Shown here in pieces: positions 1 to 7,962 of a stretch of 25,659 nucleotides of DNA. The notes under the pieces are model-generated. The model was given only the letters and a program-made list of their open reading frames with translations. It was not told the origin of the DNA and searched no databases. Source of the stretch: Phascolarctobacterium_A sp902463975 (GTDB lineage: Bacteria > Bacillota > Negativicutes > Acidaminococcales > Acidaminococcaceae); contig NZ_CABQHJ010000037.1 in assembly GCF_902463975.1 (NCBI RefSeq), forward strand, positions 1-25,659, in the 5' to 3' direction. Position numbers and translations under genes: made by a program. Each line of letters opens with the position of its first letter. Position 1 is the first letter of the stretch.

Positions 1-173
1 GTCTAATTTATAGTAATTAAGAGCGAGAAAAGGATTGTTTTTTTGGTAGCTTGCTATGAGAGCTGCCTAATAGGTATTTATGTTACTAAATGCCGGTTTC
101 ATGATACTGTGAAAGCGGTATTTATATTTTCGCAGCTATGTCATCTGTATTGACGGATGACTGGTTACGCAAA

Positions 174-182
174 TGCTATTAT
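174..182 (+). promoter_or_regulatory. Candidate extended -10 promoter for the antiporter operon
   Basis: TGCTATTAT is an extended -10 element (TG-n-TATTAT), about 33 nt before the first start codon. No good -35 lies at 16-18 bp; a TTGACG at 150-155 is 21 bp away, too far for normal spacing. GTCATC (140-145) and GATGAC (156-161) form a perfect 6-bp inverted repeat just upstream and could be an operator. The rest of 1-173 holds no gene I can support. Confidence 0.4.
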
Positions 183-214
183 ATTCAAAAATAATATAAA
201 GAAAGGTGGTAGCT

Positions 215-790
215 GTGGAAAAGCAGGGAGTATTGAACGATAAAAAAATTGTAGGCTCGCCTATGGTGCATATGACATGTCTTGCTCTGGTGCTGTTTGC
301 ATTCTGGATGGTTTTGTCAGGCAGAACAGAAACAAAATTTGTCGTATACGGTATCCTCACAGCTGTGGTAACAACTTGGGTTACATACCCGCTTCTGCTG
401 GTACCGAATCAGGACGGCAGTAAAAAGTATTATGTTTTCGGTTTTTCGGTTCCGAAAATGATTATGTACTTTTTCTGGCTGATGTGGCAGCTGGTGCTCG
501 CCAATATTGATGTGCTGCTGGCAACTACAGGTCAGGAGCTGAACATTGATCCTAAGGTTGTCCGCTTCCGCTTCAGGGCCGATAATCCTATGGCATCTGT
601 TATTTTGGCGAACTCAATTACGCTGACACCGGGTACAGTAACAATGAATGTTACCGACGACGGTGTGTATGAGATTCATGCACTGACCGTTGGTGCGGCT
701 GCAGGTGTGCTCGACGGCGGCATGCAGAAAAAGGTTGCTGATTTATACGGCGAAAAATTTGATTTTGCAGTAGTAGAGAGTGAGGAATGA
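215..790 (+). CDS. mnhE: Na+/H+ antiporter (Mrp/Mnh) subunit E
   Basis: This is the MrpE/MnhE subunit, a small membrane protein of the multi-subunit Mrp cation/proton antiporter in the cytoplasmic membrane, and it opens the operon. The first third has two hydrophobic segments (about residues 18-55), a third lies near residue 80, and a soluble C-terminal half follows. The NSITLTPGT motif, a family hallmark, sits at about residues 132-140. I chose GTG at 215, giving 191 residues, because the AGGTGG Shine-Dalgarno at 204-209 would overlap the other in-frame GTG at 206. The stop overlaps the start region of the next gene, so translation is probably coupled. The family assignment is firm; the exact ion is not visible from sequence. 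Confidence 0.92.
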   Translation: MEKQGVLNDKKIVGSPMVHMTCLALVLFAFWMVLSGRTETKFVVYGILTAVVTTWVTYPLLLVPNQDGSKKYYVFGFSVPKMIMYFFWLMWQLVLANIDVLLATTGQELNIDPKVVRFRFRADNPMASVILANSITLTPGTVTMNVTDDGVYEIHALTVGAAAGVLDGGMQKKVADLYGEKFDFAVVESEE

Positions 791-792
791 TT

Positions 793-1056
793 ATGCAGAT
801 TATATTTTATATTATGATGGTAGCCATTCTTCTGATCATCGGCACAATGCTGCAGCGCTTGTTTAACGGACCGACAATTTTTGACAGAATGAACGCCTTG
901 GGCGTTATCGGTGCCGATACAATTCTATTATTGGTGCTTTTCGGCTATATTGACAAACGTCCGGATATGTATGTTGATATAGCGATTTCTTATGCAATTT
1001 TAGGCTTTATCGGCTCGTTGGTTGTAGCTAAATTTATAGGAGGTAAAAGGATATGA
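793..1056 (+). CDS. mnhF: Na+/H+ antiporter subunit F
   Basis: This is the MrpF/MnhF subunit (MbhB in Mbh hydrogenases), about 87 residues with three predicted transmembrane helices. The family pattern R-x-x-x-G-P-T-x-x-D-R in the first loop is present as RLFNGPTIFDR. ATG at 793 is preferred over ATG at 787 because the GAGGA ribosome-binding site at 782-786 directly abuts 787 but is well spaced from 793. The stop overlaps the mnhG start. Usual length for the family is 85-95 residues. It follows the E subunit and precedes G, the standard E-F-G order. Confidence 0.92.
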   Translation: MQIIFYIMMVAILLIIGTMLQRLFNGPTIFDRMNALGVIGADTILLLVLFGYIDKRPDMYVDIAISYAILGFIGSLVVAKFIGGKRI

Positions 1057-1514
1057 TTGAACAATTTGGTTTTACCTCCCTGCGCGAAGTTATCGCTGCA
1101 CTGTTCCTGTTAAGCGGTCTGGTATTCTTCGTCGGCTCAGCTATCGGTATGCTGCGCTTGCCGGACTTTTATTCCAGAATCCATGCCTCCGGTAACAGTG
1201 AAACTCTTGGCTGTACGCTTTCCTTTATCGGTCTGATGATTTATGAAGGACCTACACTAACAGCGGCAAAGATGGCTTTTGTATTTTTACTTGTTTTTAT
1301 GGCGAATCCGATCGGCTCGCATATTCTGAGTAAGGCAGCCTATAAATCCGGACATCCTGTCTGGACACTGCAAAGCAAGGGCGCCAAAAAGCTTGTCGGT
1401 CTGGAAAAGGCTGACCACAGTGCTGACGAGCCTGTCGGTCATATCCGCAAGAAGCCTGCAAAAACAAATCGTAATCAGGTACATAAATATCATAAGAAGA
1501 AAGGAGATAAATAA
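1053..1514 (+). CDS. mnhG: Na+/H+ antiporter subunit G
   Basis: This is the MrpG/MnhG (MbhC) subunit. It has three hydrophobic segments in the first 100 residues and the family signature GMLRLPDFYSRIHASG. The start is supported by AGGAGG at 1038-1043 and overlaps the previous stop. At 153 residues it is longer than many MnhG proteins, because a lysine- and histidine-rich hydrophilic tail of about 50 residues follows the last helix. That tail is probably cytoplasmic and its function is unknown. The next gene starts immediately downstream with its own AAGGAG. Confidence 0.9.
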   Translation: MIEQFGFTSLREVIAALFLLSGLVFFVGSAIGMLRLPDFYSRIHASGNSETLGCTLSFIGLMIYEGPTLTAAKMAFVFLLVFMANPIGSHILSKAAYKSGHPVWTLQSKGAKKLVGLEKADHSADEPVGHIRKKPAKTNRNQVHKYHKKKGDK

Positions 1515-1515
1515 A

Positions 1516-1758
1516 ATGGAGATTTATACTATTGAAGCTCTTTTACTTGTCTTCCTTATTCTCATTACCTGTGCAGTTATTTTCTGCAAGGATATTTTAA
1601 GTGCTGCGATTATCTACAGTGCGTTCAGCTTCTGTGCTGTGCTGCTGTATCTGATGATGGGCTCCCCCGACGTAGCCTTTACTGAGGCTGTTATCGGTAC
1701 GATTTCTACCATCTTCTTCGTAGCTTCGTTGAAAAAAATTGATAGGTGGTGTAAATAA
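1516..1758 (+). CDS. DUF4040 / MbhD-like subunit (MrpA C-terminal module, part 1)
   Basis: This 80-residue protein has three hydrophobic helices and the pattern GSPDVAFTEAVIG (about residues 49-61), typical of MbhD and of the corresponding C-terminal part of MrpA. In classical seven-gene Mrp operons this module is fused to the large MrpA subunit. Here it is a separate gene, as in archaeal Mbh and Mbx complexes. ATG at 1516 is chosen because AAGGAG (1501-1506) precedes it; an upstream extension would run through the end of mnhG. TAATG couples it to the next gene. The GSPD-x-A-x-TEA segment resembles the NuoJ-like proton path region. Confidence 0.88.
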   Translation: MEIYTIEALLLVFLILITCAVIFCKDILSAAIIYSAFSFCAVLLYLMMGSPDVAFTEAVIGTISTIFFVASLKKIDRWCK

Positions 1759-2084
1759 TGCGTGGATTAGTTGCTGTTATCCTGGCGATTATGACAGGCA
1801 TGTTTTGCTCTGTCGTAACCTACCTGCCCGAAATTGGTGACGCGAACACTGCGCCTAACCAGCATGTTACTCCGACCTATATCTCCCGTAGTGCGGAGGA
1901 TACAGGCTCGCCCAATATTGTAACGGGCGTCATCATCGACTATCGTGGCTTCGATACTATGTGGGAAACCTCGGTAATGTTCCTCGCCGGTCTGACAACG
2001 GTGCTGGTGCTGACCAGCAATCCGGTAGGACGCAGACCTGAGGAAGAGCCGGAGGATCCGGAGGAAGGAGAGATTATCAAATGA
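1758..2084 (+). CDS. MbhE-like subunit (MrpA C-terminal module, part 2)
   Basis: This 108-residue protein corresponds to MbhE and the final segment of MrpA. It has one N-terminal helix, a periplasmic-type loop, the conserved VIIDYRGFDTMWE motif (about residues 58-70), and a second helix. The tail is very acidic (EEEPEDPEEGE). The start codon overlaps the previous stop (TAATG) and the stop overlaps the start of mnhB (ATGA). With the preceding gene it supplies the C-terminal MrpA module as two free subunits. Confidence 0.86.
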   Translation: MRGLVAVILAIMTGMFCSVVTYLPEIGDANTAPNQHVTPTYISRSAEDTGSPNIVTGVIIDYRGFDTMWETSVMFLAGLTTVLVLTSNPVGRRPEEEPEDPEEGEIIK

Positions 2085-2533
2085 AAGAACCATTTGGCGG
2101 TCTTATCCTAAATGTGGCCTTCAGAATGCTGGTGCCGTTCACGATTACCTACGGCATTTACGTTCTCTGCCTGGGTGAGTTTTCTCCGGGCGGCGGCTTC
2201 CAGGCAGGCGCATTGCTTTCTGTAGGCGTGCTGCTTGCACGTCTTATCCTGGGCTTTGATACAAAGTTCAATGTCTTAGGCAAAACCTCTGTTGTTCTTG
2301 CCGGCGTGGGCACCTTCCTGTATGCTTTTACCGGTTGGCTGACATTGTTCGGCGGCGCAGACTTTTTCCTGAACTACAATTATATGCCGATTCATATGGA
2401 GCCGCAGCATGAAATGCATGCTATGGGCATTTTCCTTATTGAAATCGGTGTTGCCATCTGCGTAATGATGACAATTATTAATCTGCTTGATGCAATCGTG
2501 AAAAGGGGTGACGAAGATGGAAGTGCTCAATGA
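2081..2533 (+). CDS. mnhB: Na+/H+ antiporter subunit B
   Basis: This is the MnhB/MrpB (MbhF) membrane subunit, 150 residues with four hydrophobic segments. The family signature GEFSPGGGFQAGALL is present at about residues 31-45. It overlaps the previous gene by four bases and is overlapped by the 5' end of mnhC. Gene order B-C-D matches all known Mrp operons. GAGGAAGGAGAG just upstream serves as the ribosome-binding site. Its histidine-rich loop near residues 105-115 faces outward if the topology is standard. Confidence 0.92.
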   Translation: MKEPFGGLILNVAFRMLVPFTITYGIYVLCLGEFSPGGGFQAGALLSVGVLLARLILGFDTKFNVLGKTSVVLAGVGTFLYAFTGWLTLFGGADFFLNYNYMPIHMEPQHEMHAMGIFLIEIGVAICVMMTIINLLDAIVKRGDEDGSAQ

Positions 2534-2891
2534 GTTTTTGAAAACAAAAGGCATTTATTCCCTGGTCATGATTCTTTTCTTCCTGGGTGTGTATGGCATG
2601 GTTCTCAGCAAAAACTATATGAAGAAGCTGATGGCGATGAACGTTATGCAGGTTGCCGTAATCTATTTTTATCTGTGTTTTGCACAGAAGGATGGCGCAA
2701 TGATTCCTATCCAGAACGGCCTGACAACAGATCCTAATGCTTACATTAACCCTCTGCCGCATGGCCTGATGCTGACAGCAATCGTTGTAAGCCTTGGTAC
2801 TACAGGTGTAGCAATTGCACTCCTCATGCGTATTAAAGAAATCTACGGTTCTGTTGAAGAAGTAGAGGTATTGAGGAGGGCTAGTAAATGA
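2517..2891 (+). CDS. mnhC: Na+/H+ antiporter subunit C (NuoK-like)
   Basis: This is the MnhC/MrpC (MbhG) subunit, homologous to NuoK of complex I, 124 residues with three helices. The segment after NPLPHGLMLTAIVVS is the conserved NuoK-like third helix. ATG at 2517 is preferred over GTG at 2508 because AAAAGGGG (2501-2508) is at proper spacing. The loop between helices 2 and 3 (about residues 58-80) is longer than in NuoK, as is usual for MnhC. The stop overlaps the next start. Confidence 0.92.
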   Translation: MEVLNEFLKTKGIYSLVMILFFLGVYGMVLSKNYMKKLMAMNVMQVAVIYFYLCFAQKDGAMIPIQNGLTTDPNAYINPLPHGLMLTAIVVSLGTTGVAIALLMRIKEIYGSVEEVEVLRRASK

Positions 2892-4381
2892 CACAACATG
2901 CTCCCGTCCTAATTGTACTTTTACCTCTGACAGCATCGTTGCTGTGTATGTTATTTTCCCGTATCAGTAAAAATTTAGGTTCCTGGATAGTTATGGCTTC
3001 TATCGCCGGTGCTTTTGCCAATGCCTGCATCGTACTGCAAAGAGTGTTGGAATCCGGCGGCAAAACCTGGCATTACTGGATGGGTGGCTGGGAACCGCCA
3101 ATCGGTATTGAATTTGCTCTTGACCCCTTAAACAGTATTCTGGCAGTAGTGGTAACGTTTATTTCCCTGATGGTTTCGCTTTACAGCCGTCCGTTCGTCA
3201 AGGATGAGGACTGGCTGCATGTAGGCGGCTATTATACATTGTTCGGTCTGCTGACGGTAGGTCTTTCCGGTATGATTATCACCGGTGACGTTTTTAACCT
3301 CTATGTATATCTGGAGATTATGTCACTTTCTGGTTACGGCCTGATTGCCCTTGGCGGCAGAAAGTCAATGCTGGCAGCCTTCCGTTACCTGTTAATCGGT
3401 ACCATCGGTGCTTCGTTATATCTGCTGGGCGTAGGCTATCTGTACGCTATGACCGGTACTCTGAACATGGCGGACCTTGCTGCACGCGTAGTGCCGCATC
3501 TGAATTCGCCGCTGTTCGCAATTGCCGTAGCCTGCTTTATCATCGGCTTCGGTATCAAGATGGCGTTGTTCCCGCTGCATGGCTGGCAGCCTGATGCCTA
3601 CACCTTCGCTCATCCGGGTGCTGCTGCGTTTATCGCAGGCTGCATGAGTAAGGCTCCGGCATATGCTTTGATTCGTTTTGTATATTATATCTTTAAGGTT
3701 GATAACCCTGTAGTTCAGAGTGCGCTCAACGTTTTGGGCATTCTCGGTGTAGCAGGTATTCTTATCGGTTCTATTATGGCAATGGCTCAGTATGACTTTC
3801 GCCGTATGCTGGCATATTCCTCTGTGGCACAGATCGGTTACATTGCTATCGGTCTGGCAATGGGCAATATGTACGGCTTCATCGGCGCTGTACTGCACGC
3901 TATCAACCATGCTTTTATGAAGAGCAGCCTCTTCCTGGTTATCGGCGGTATTGAGTATCGCTTCGGTGAGGTCAATCTGTACCGCTTAGGCGGCATGAAC
4001 AAAAAGATGACTATCAGTACGATTACCGTGCTGCTGGCTTCTTTGTCTATGATCGGTCTGCCTCCGACCTGCGGCTTCTTCAGTAAATGGTATCTTATGC
4101 TTGGTGCCTACACCGGCGCACAGTACTTCTACATCGCTGTACTTGTTATCAGCTCTCTGCTGAATGCAATTTATTTCTTCCGTATTATTGAGCAGATGTT
4201 TATACAGCGTGAAGCTTCGCTGACTGAGGTACATCCGCATAAGGGCAAGCTGGGCTTACCGCTTTCCATGGTTATCCCGATTCTCGTCGGCGGTATCATG
4301 ATTTTGGTACTTGGCTTCTACAGTGTTGACATCGTTACCGATGTCGTTAAGTTAGGATTGCCGGAGGTGTTTCTGAGATGA
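2888..4381 (+). CDS. mnhD: Na+/H+ antiporter subunit D, first copy (proton-conducting)
   Basis: This 497-residue polytopic protein belongs to the proton_antipo_M family (NuoM/MrpD). About 14 helices can be seen. The key charged residues of the proton channel are present: Glu143 in YLEIMSLSGY (TM5) and Lys224 in GIKMALFPLHGW (TM7), close to the numbering of Bacillus MrpD (Glu137, Lys219). Further motifs are PGAAAFIAGCMSKAPAYALIR and MLAYSSVAQIGYI. The start ATG overlaps the mnhC stop and GAGGAGGG precedes it. All catalytic features are intact, so this copy should be a working antiporter subunit. Confidence 0.93.
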   Translation: MTQHAPVLIVLLPLTASLLCMLFSRISKNLGSWIVMASIAGAFANACIVLQRVLESGGKTWHYWMGGWEPPIGIEFALDPLNSILAVVVTFISLMVSLYSRPFVKDEDWLHVGGYYTLFGLLTVGLSGMIITGDVFNLYVYLEIMSLSGYGLIALGGRKSMLAAFRYLLIGTIGASLYLLGVGYLYAMTGTLNMADLAARVVPHLNSPLFAIAVACFIIGFGIKMALFPLHGWQPDAYTFAHPGAAAFIAGCMSKAPAYALIRFVYYIFKVDNPVVQSALNVLGILGVAGILIGSIMAMAQYDFRRMLAYSSVAQIGYIAIGLAMGNMYGFIGAVLHAINHAFMKSSLFLVIGGIEYRFGEVNLYRLGGMNKKMTISTITVLLASLSMIGLPPTCGFFSKWYLMLGAYTGAQYFYIAVLVISSLLNAIYFFRIIEQMFIQREASLTEVHPHKGKLGLPLSMVIPILVGGIMILVLGFYSVDIVTDVVKLGLPEVFLR

Positions 4382-5883
4382 CTATTTTAGATTGCAGACC
4401 ATTTCTGGCGGTTGGTGTATCTTTTATAGCTGCTGTACTTATCGCGTTCAGCAGACGTTGGCCTAACCTGCGTGAAACCTGGAGCGTTATCGCTTCCGTG
4501 CTTAAATTCGGTATCATCCTGTCGATGTTGCCCGCTGTTCTCGACGGCAATCAGTATCAGTGGACGCTGTGCCAGATTACAGATACTGTGGGACTGACGC
4601 TGCGTACCGATCCGGCCGGCATGATTTTTGCGGTGCTGGCTTCGATGCTGTGGGTACCGATGAACTTCTATTCCATCGGCTATATGCGCTGCAATAACGA
4701 AAGCGAGCAGACCGGTTACTTTGCTGCTTTTGCTATCTGCATGAGTGCCGTAATGGGCATTGCGATGGCCGAAAACCTGTTGACCTTCTTCATCTTTTAC
4801 GAGCTGCTGACTCTGGCAAGCTATCCGCTGGTACTGCATAAGCGTAACCAGGAAGCTTTGATGGCCAGCCGTAAGTATTTAATTTATACCTTGATTTCCG
4901 GTCAGCTTTTCCTGGCCGGCGTTATCGCCGTTTACTGCATCAGCGGTACGATGGACTTTACTCCCGGCGGCTTCCTGACTACGGATATGGCTCCGAGATG
5001 GGTGCTGCAGGCTATCTTCGTACTGATGATTCTGGCAGGCTCCGTAAAGGCTGCGGTTATGCCGCTGCATGGCTGGCTGCCGGCAGCAATGATTGCGCCG
5101 ACTCCGGTATCTGCATTACTGCATGCCGTTGCCGTTGTTAAAACCGGTGTTTTCGCCGTACTGCGTATCATCGGCTTCGTCTTTGGCCCGAAGCTGCTGG
5201 CGGAAATCGGTGTCGTTGATGTATTGGCGTGGGCTGCTGCGGCGAGCATTATCATTTCTTCGCTTATTGCTCTGCGTCAGGATCACCTGAAACGTCGTCT
5301 GGCGTTCTCCACTATCGGCCAGCTTTCCTACATCGTGTTAGGTGCTGCGCTTATTTCTCCGCTGAGCATCAAGGGTGCTTACCTGCATCTGGTAGCTCAT
5401 GCTGTTATGAAGATTACCCTCTTTATGTGCGCCGGTCTGATTATCGCGCGTACACACAGAAACAATATCAGTGAGCTGTATGGCATAGGCAAGAAGCTGC
5501 CGGTAACTATGGCCTGCTTCACGATTGCTTCCCTGGGTATCGCTGGTACACCGTTCCTCGTTGGCTTCGTCAGCAAATGGAATCTGGCACTGGGCGCTTT
5601 GCAGGCAGGCAAGCCTTTGTACATTCTCGTCTGGGTTGCCAGCGCACTTTTAGCTGCCGGCTATCTGATGCCTGTTGTACAGATGGCATACTTCCGCAAG
5701 GATCCGCAGGAGGAGTTCCGTGAATATGGCGATATCAGCTACTCGATGCTGATTCCTATCTGCGTTACAACTATTATCGCTGTTGTCCTCGGTATCGTGC
5801 CGGATATTTATCCGCACTTCTATGAGCTGGCAACAATGGCCTCCAACGCTATTTGCGCAGGCTGGAATGGAGGTTGGATGTAA
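4378..5883 (+). CDS. Antiporter subunit D, second copy (NuoM/NuoL-like)
   Basis: A second 501-residue member of the proton_antipo_M family. Glu142 (FIFYELLTLASYP) and Lys224 (GSVKAAVMPLHGWLPAAM) are conserved, as are APTPVSALLHAVAVVKTGVF and the LAFSTIGQLSYI segment. It starts by overlapping the stop of the first copy. It is clearly diverged from the first copy, so it is an old paralogue and not a recent duplication. In Mbx and complex I, several such subunits act side by side as parallel pumps; here the second copy probably takes the place of the large N-terminal part of MrpA. The stop overlaps the start of the next small gene. Confidence 0.92.
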   Translation: MTILDCRPFLAVGVSFIAAVLIAFSRRWPNLRETWSVIASVLKFGIILSMLPAVLDGNQYQWTLCQITDTVGLTLRTDPAGMIFAVLASMLWVPMNFYSIGYMRCNNESEQTGYFAAFAICMSAVMGIAMAENLLTFFIFYELLTLASYPLVLHKRNQEALMASRKYLIYTLISGQLFLAGVIAVYCISGTMDFTPGGFLTTDMAPRWVLQAIFVLMILAGSVKAAVMPLHGWLPAAMIAPTPVSALLHAVAVVKTGVFAVLRIIGFVFGPKLLAEIGVVDVLAWAAAASIIISSLIALRQDHLKRRLAFSTIGQLSYIVLGAALISPLSIKGAYLHLVAHAVMKITLFMCAGLIIARTHRNNISELYGIGKKLPVTMACFTIASLGIAGTPFLVGFVSKWNLALGALQAGKPLYILVWVASALLAAGYLMPVVQMAYFRKDPQEEFREYGDISYSMLIPICVTTIIAVVLGIVPDIYPHFYELATMASNAICAGWNGGWM

Positions 5884-6125
5884 TGAGCAAGAAAACTGTT
5901 TACATGATAGCTGCTGCCGTGCTCGTGCTTTCCGCAATCGGAGAGCTTTGCGGCGTACATCTGCACAGTCCTGCGTGGTGGCCGCTGCCGTTTGGCTATG
6001 ATATTTTCTTCGGCTTCTTCGGTTGCTGGCTGCTGATTATTCTGGCAAAAATTATCATGACGCCGCTGCTGCAGCGTGATGAAACCTACTATGATGATCC
6101 TAAGGGAGGTGAGGACGATGAGTAA
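5883..6125 (+). CDS. Small two-helix membrane protein within the antiporter operon
   Basis: This is an 80-residue protein I do not recognise by name. It has an N-terminal hydrophobic helix (about residues 6-24) that probably acts as an uncleaved anchor, a short W/P-rich loop (SPAWWPLPFGYD), a second helix (about residues 42-62) and an acidic tail ending in GGEDDE. Its ATG overlaps the stop of the second antiporter subunit and its stop overlaps the next start, so it is translated with the complex. Position and topology suggest an accessory or linker subunit between two large antiporter subunits. No catalytic motif is visible. Confidence 0.75.
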   Translation: MSKKTVYMIAAAVLVLSAIGELCGVHLHSPAWWPLPFGYDIFFGFFGCWLLIILAKIIMTPLLQRDETYYDDPKGGEDDE

Positions 6126-7857
6126 TCTGCTTCATCCCGGTCTGATCCTCATTGCCGTGGGCGTGCTTGCGGTACTTGTGCCGAAAATGCTGCGTAAGTT
6201 TATTTTGGCTATAGGTCCGTTCTTTGCCCTCTTTGCTGCACTTTCTATGCCGGTTGGCACAGATTTGAGCATTGAGTTTTTTGGTACAGGCTATCACTTG
6301 GGTTACATGTTTGTAGATAAGCTCAGCTATGTATTCTGCATGATTTTTGCGCTGATGGCTTGCATCGGCGGCATTTATTCCTGTCATAACGAGAACCGCA
6401 TGGAAGCATTTTGCTCCATGTCCTACGCCGGCTGCGCTCTTGGTGTAACACTGGCTAAGGATTGGCTGACGCTGATTTTCTTCTGGGAAGCACTTGCCGT
6501 AACCTCTCTGTTCTTGATCTGGTGCCGCAATACTCCTCAGTCCCGTCGCGCAGGCCTGCGTTATCTTTTGGTGCACATGCTCGGCGGCAATCTGCTGCTT
6601 TTAGGTATCTTCCTGAAGGTTGGCAGCGGTGATTCTCTGATTGCAAATCTGTCTAAGGCTCCGCATGACCTTGCTTTCTGGGCAATTTTAATCGGTGTAG
6701 CTGTTAATGCGGCAATTCCGCCGGTTAATGCCTGGTTGGTTGATGCTTATCCCGAAGGCACGATTACAGGCAGCGTATTCTTAAGCTCCTTTACGACGAA
6801 GGTTGCTGTTTACGCTTTAATCCGTATCTTTGCCGGAACAGATTTCCTGATGGGCTTTGGCTGCTTCATGGCGCTTTACGGTGCTGCCTATGCGATTATG
6901 GAAAACGATATGCGCCGTCTGCTCGGTTATCATATTATCAGCCAGGTAGGCTTCATGGTTGCCGGTGTAGGCGTCGGCACGGCGATGGCACTGAATGGTG
7001 CTGCGGCCCATGCCTTCTCGCACATCCTGTATAAATCCCTGCTCTTCATGTGTGCCGGTGCAATTATCTATGCAACCGGTATCCGCAAGATTAACCAGCT
7101 CAGCGGTATGGCGAAAAAGATGCCGTTTGTGGCTGTATGCTTCTTTGTAGCAGCGTTCTCCATTTCCGGTGTACCGTTCTTCAACGGCTTCATCAGCAAA
7201 ACGATTACGATTGCCGCTGCATCTGCTGCCGGTTATGATTGGGTATATACACTGCTTGAGCTTGCTAGCATAGGTACCTTCCTGTCCATTACCTTGAAGA
7301 TGGGTTACTTCATCTTCCTGCGTGATGCCGATAAGAATGTAGAAATTAAAAATCCTCTGCCGAAGAATATGTATATCGGTATGGGCTTCGGCGCAGCGCT
7401 CTGCTTCCTGTACGGCGTATATCCGGACCTGCTGTATCGTTATCTGCCGTTCGGTTATCCCGATTATCAGCCGTTCACTGCAGCACATATGCTGAGCTAC
7501 GTGGAAATTCTTGTCGTAACTATGGTGCCGTTTATGATGTTCCTGCCGCGCATGGAGCCTCATACAGCGCTCAGCCTCGATACAGATTGGTTCTACCGTA
7601 AGCCGATTGATTTTGTCATCGTCCGCATCAGCATGCTGCTGTGTGCAATCAGCGGCGGCCTAGGCAGTGCTTGGGGCGTGCTGTACGAAAAGTTTATGGA
7701 CCTTACGAGCAATCCGATGGATTTCCTCGATGCCAAACCGTTCCGTAAACGCACGCATTATAATCCGGAAAACTACCGTACATCTATCGCTGACCCGATG
7801 ATGATTACCTTAACGGTGCTGGTAAGCAGCATTGCTTACTTTATTGCTACGTTGTAA
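6118..7857 (+). CDS. Antiporter-like subunit, third copy (NuoL-type, altered TM7)
   Basis: This 579-residue proton_antipo_M protein is the last gene of the operon. TM5 Glu124 is conserved (FFWEALAVTS), and a lysine is present in TTKVAVYALIR (Lys228). At the TM7 position where the other two copies carry Lys and LHGW, this one reads VAVNAAIPPVNAW, so the key lysine is Asn197 and the histidine is Asn204. The C-terminal part is longer, with SLDTDWFYRKP and a final helix. ATG at 6118 is preferred because GGGAGGTGAGG precedes it. It may be a modified or structural ion path. A strong terminator follows within 10 bases. Confidence 0.9.
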   Translation: MSNLLHPGLILIAVGVLAVLVPKMLRKFILAIGPFFALFAALSMPVGTDLSIEFFGTGYHLGYMFVDKLSYVFCMIFALMACIGGIYSCHNENRMEAFCSMSYAGCALGVTLAKDWLTLIFFWEALAVTSLFLIWCRNTPQSRRAGLRYLLVHMLGGNLLLLGIFLKVGSGDSLIANLSKAPHDLAFWAILIGVAVNAAIPPVNAWLVDAYPEGTITGSVFLSSFTTKVAVYALIRIFAGTDFLMGFGCFMALYGAAYAIMENDMRRLLGYHIISQVGFMVAGVGVGTAMALNGAAAHAFSHILYKSLLFMCAGAIIYATGIRKINQLSGMAKKMPFVAVCFFVAAFSISGVPFFNGFISKTITIAAASAAGYDWVYTLLELASIGTFLSITLKMGYFIFLRDADKNVEIKNPLPKNMYIGMGFGAALCFLYGVYPDLLYRYLPFGYPDYQPFTAAHMLSYVEILVVTMVPFMMFLPRMEPHTALSLDTDWFYRKPIDFVIVRISMLLCAISGGLGSAWGVLYEKFMDLTSNPMDFLDAKPFRKRTHYNPENYRTSIADPMMITLTVLVSSIAYFIATL

Positions 7858-7866
7858 AATGTTTTT

Positions 7867-7900
7867 AAGAGCTGTCGCACGCAGGTGCGGCAGCTCTTTT
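7867..7900 (+). terminator. Rho-independent terminator of the antiporter operon
   Basis: A 14-bp stem (AAGAGCTGTCGCAC with GTGCGGCAGCTCTT, one G-T pair) with a GCAG loop is followed by a short T run. It lies 10 bases after the stop codon. Confidence 0.92.
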
Positions 7901-7931
7901 ACGTAACTTTTTAAACTATTATTTATTTGTC

Positions 7932-7960
7932 TTGTAAATGCTTCTGTTAGGTGTTATATT
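7932..7960 (+). promoter_or_regulatory. Sigma70-type promoter of the EamA transporter gene
   Basis: TTGTAA (7932-7937) and TATATT (7955-7960) are separated by 17 bp. The predicted start of transcription falls inside the Fur-like box just downstream. Confidence 0.6.
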
Positions 7961-7962
7961 AT

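Noticed and set aside
140..182. Standard -35/-10 promoter with TTGACG
   Set aside because: The spacing to TATTAT is 21 bp; only the extended -10 is supported.
1767..2093. Minus-strand 108-codon frame over the MbhE-like gene
   Set aside because: It is the antisense shadow of a gene fixed by the DYRGFDT motif and overlapping start/stop codons.
6817..7563. 248-codon open frame on the minus strand within the third antiporter gene
   Set aside because: It is a shadow of the real gene and has no membrane or domain features of its own.
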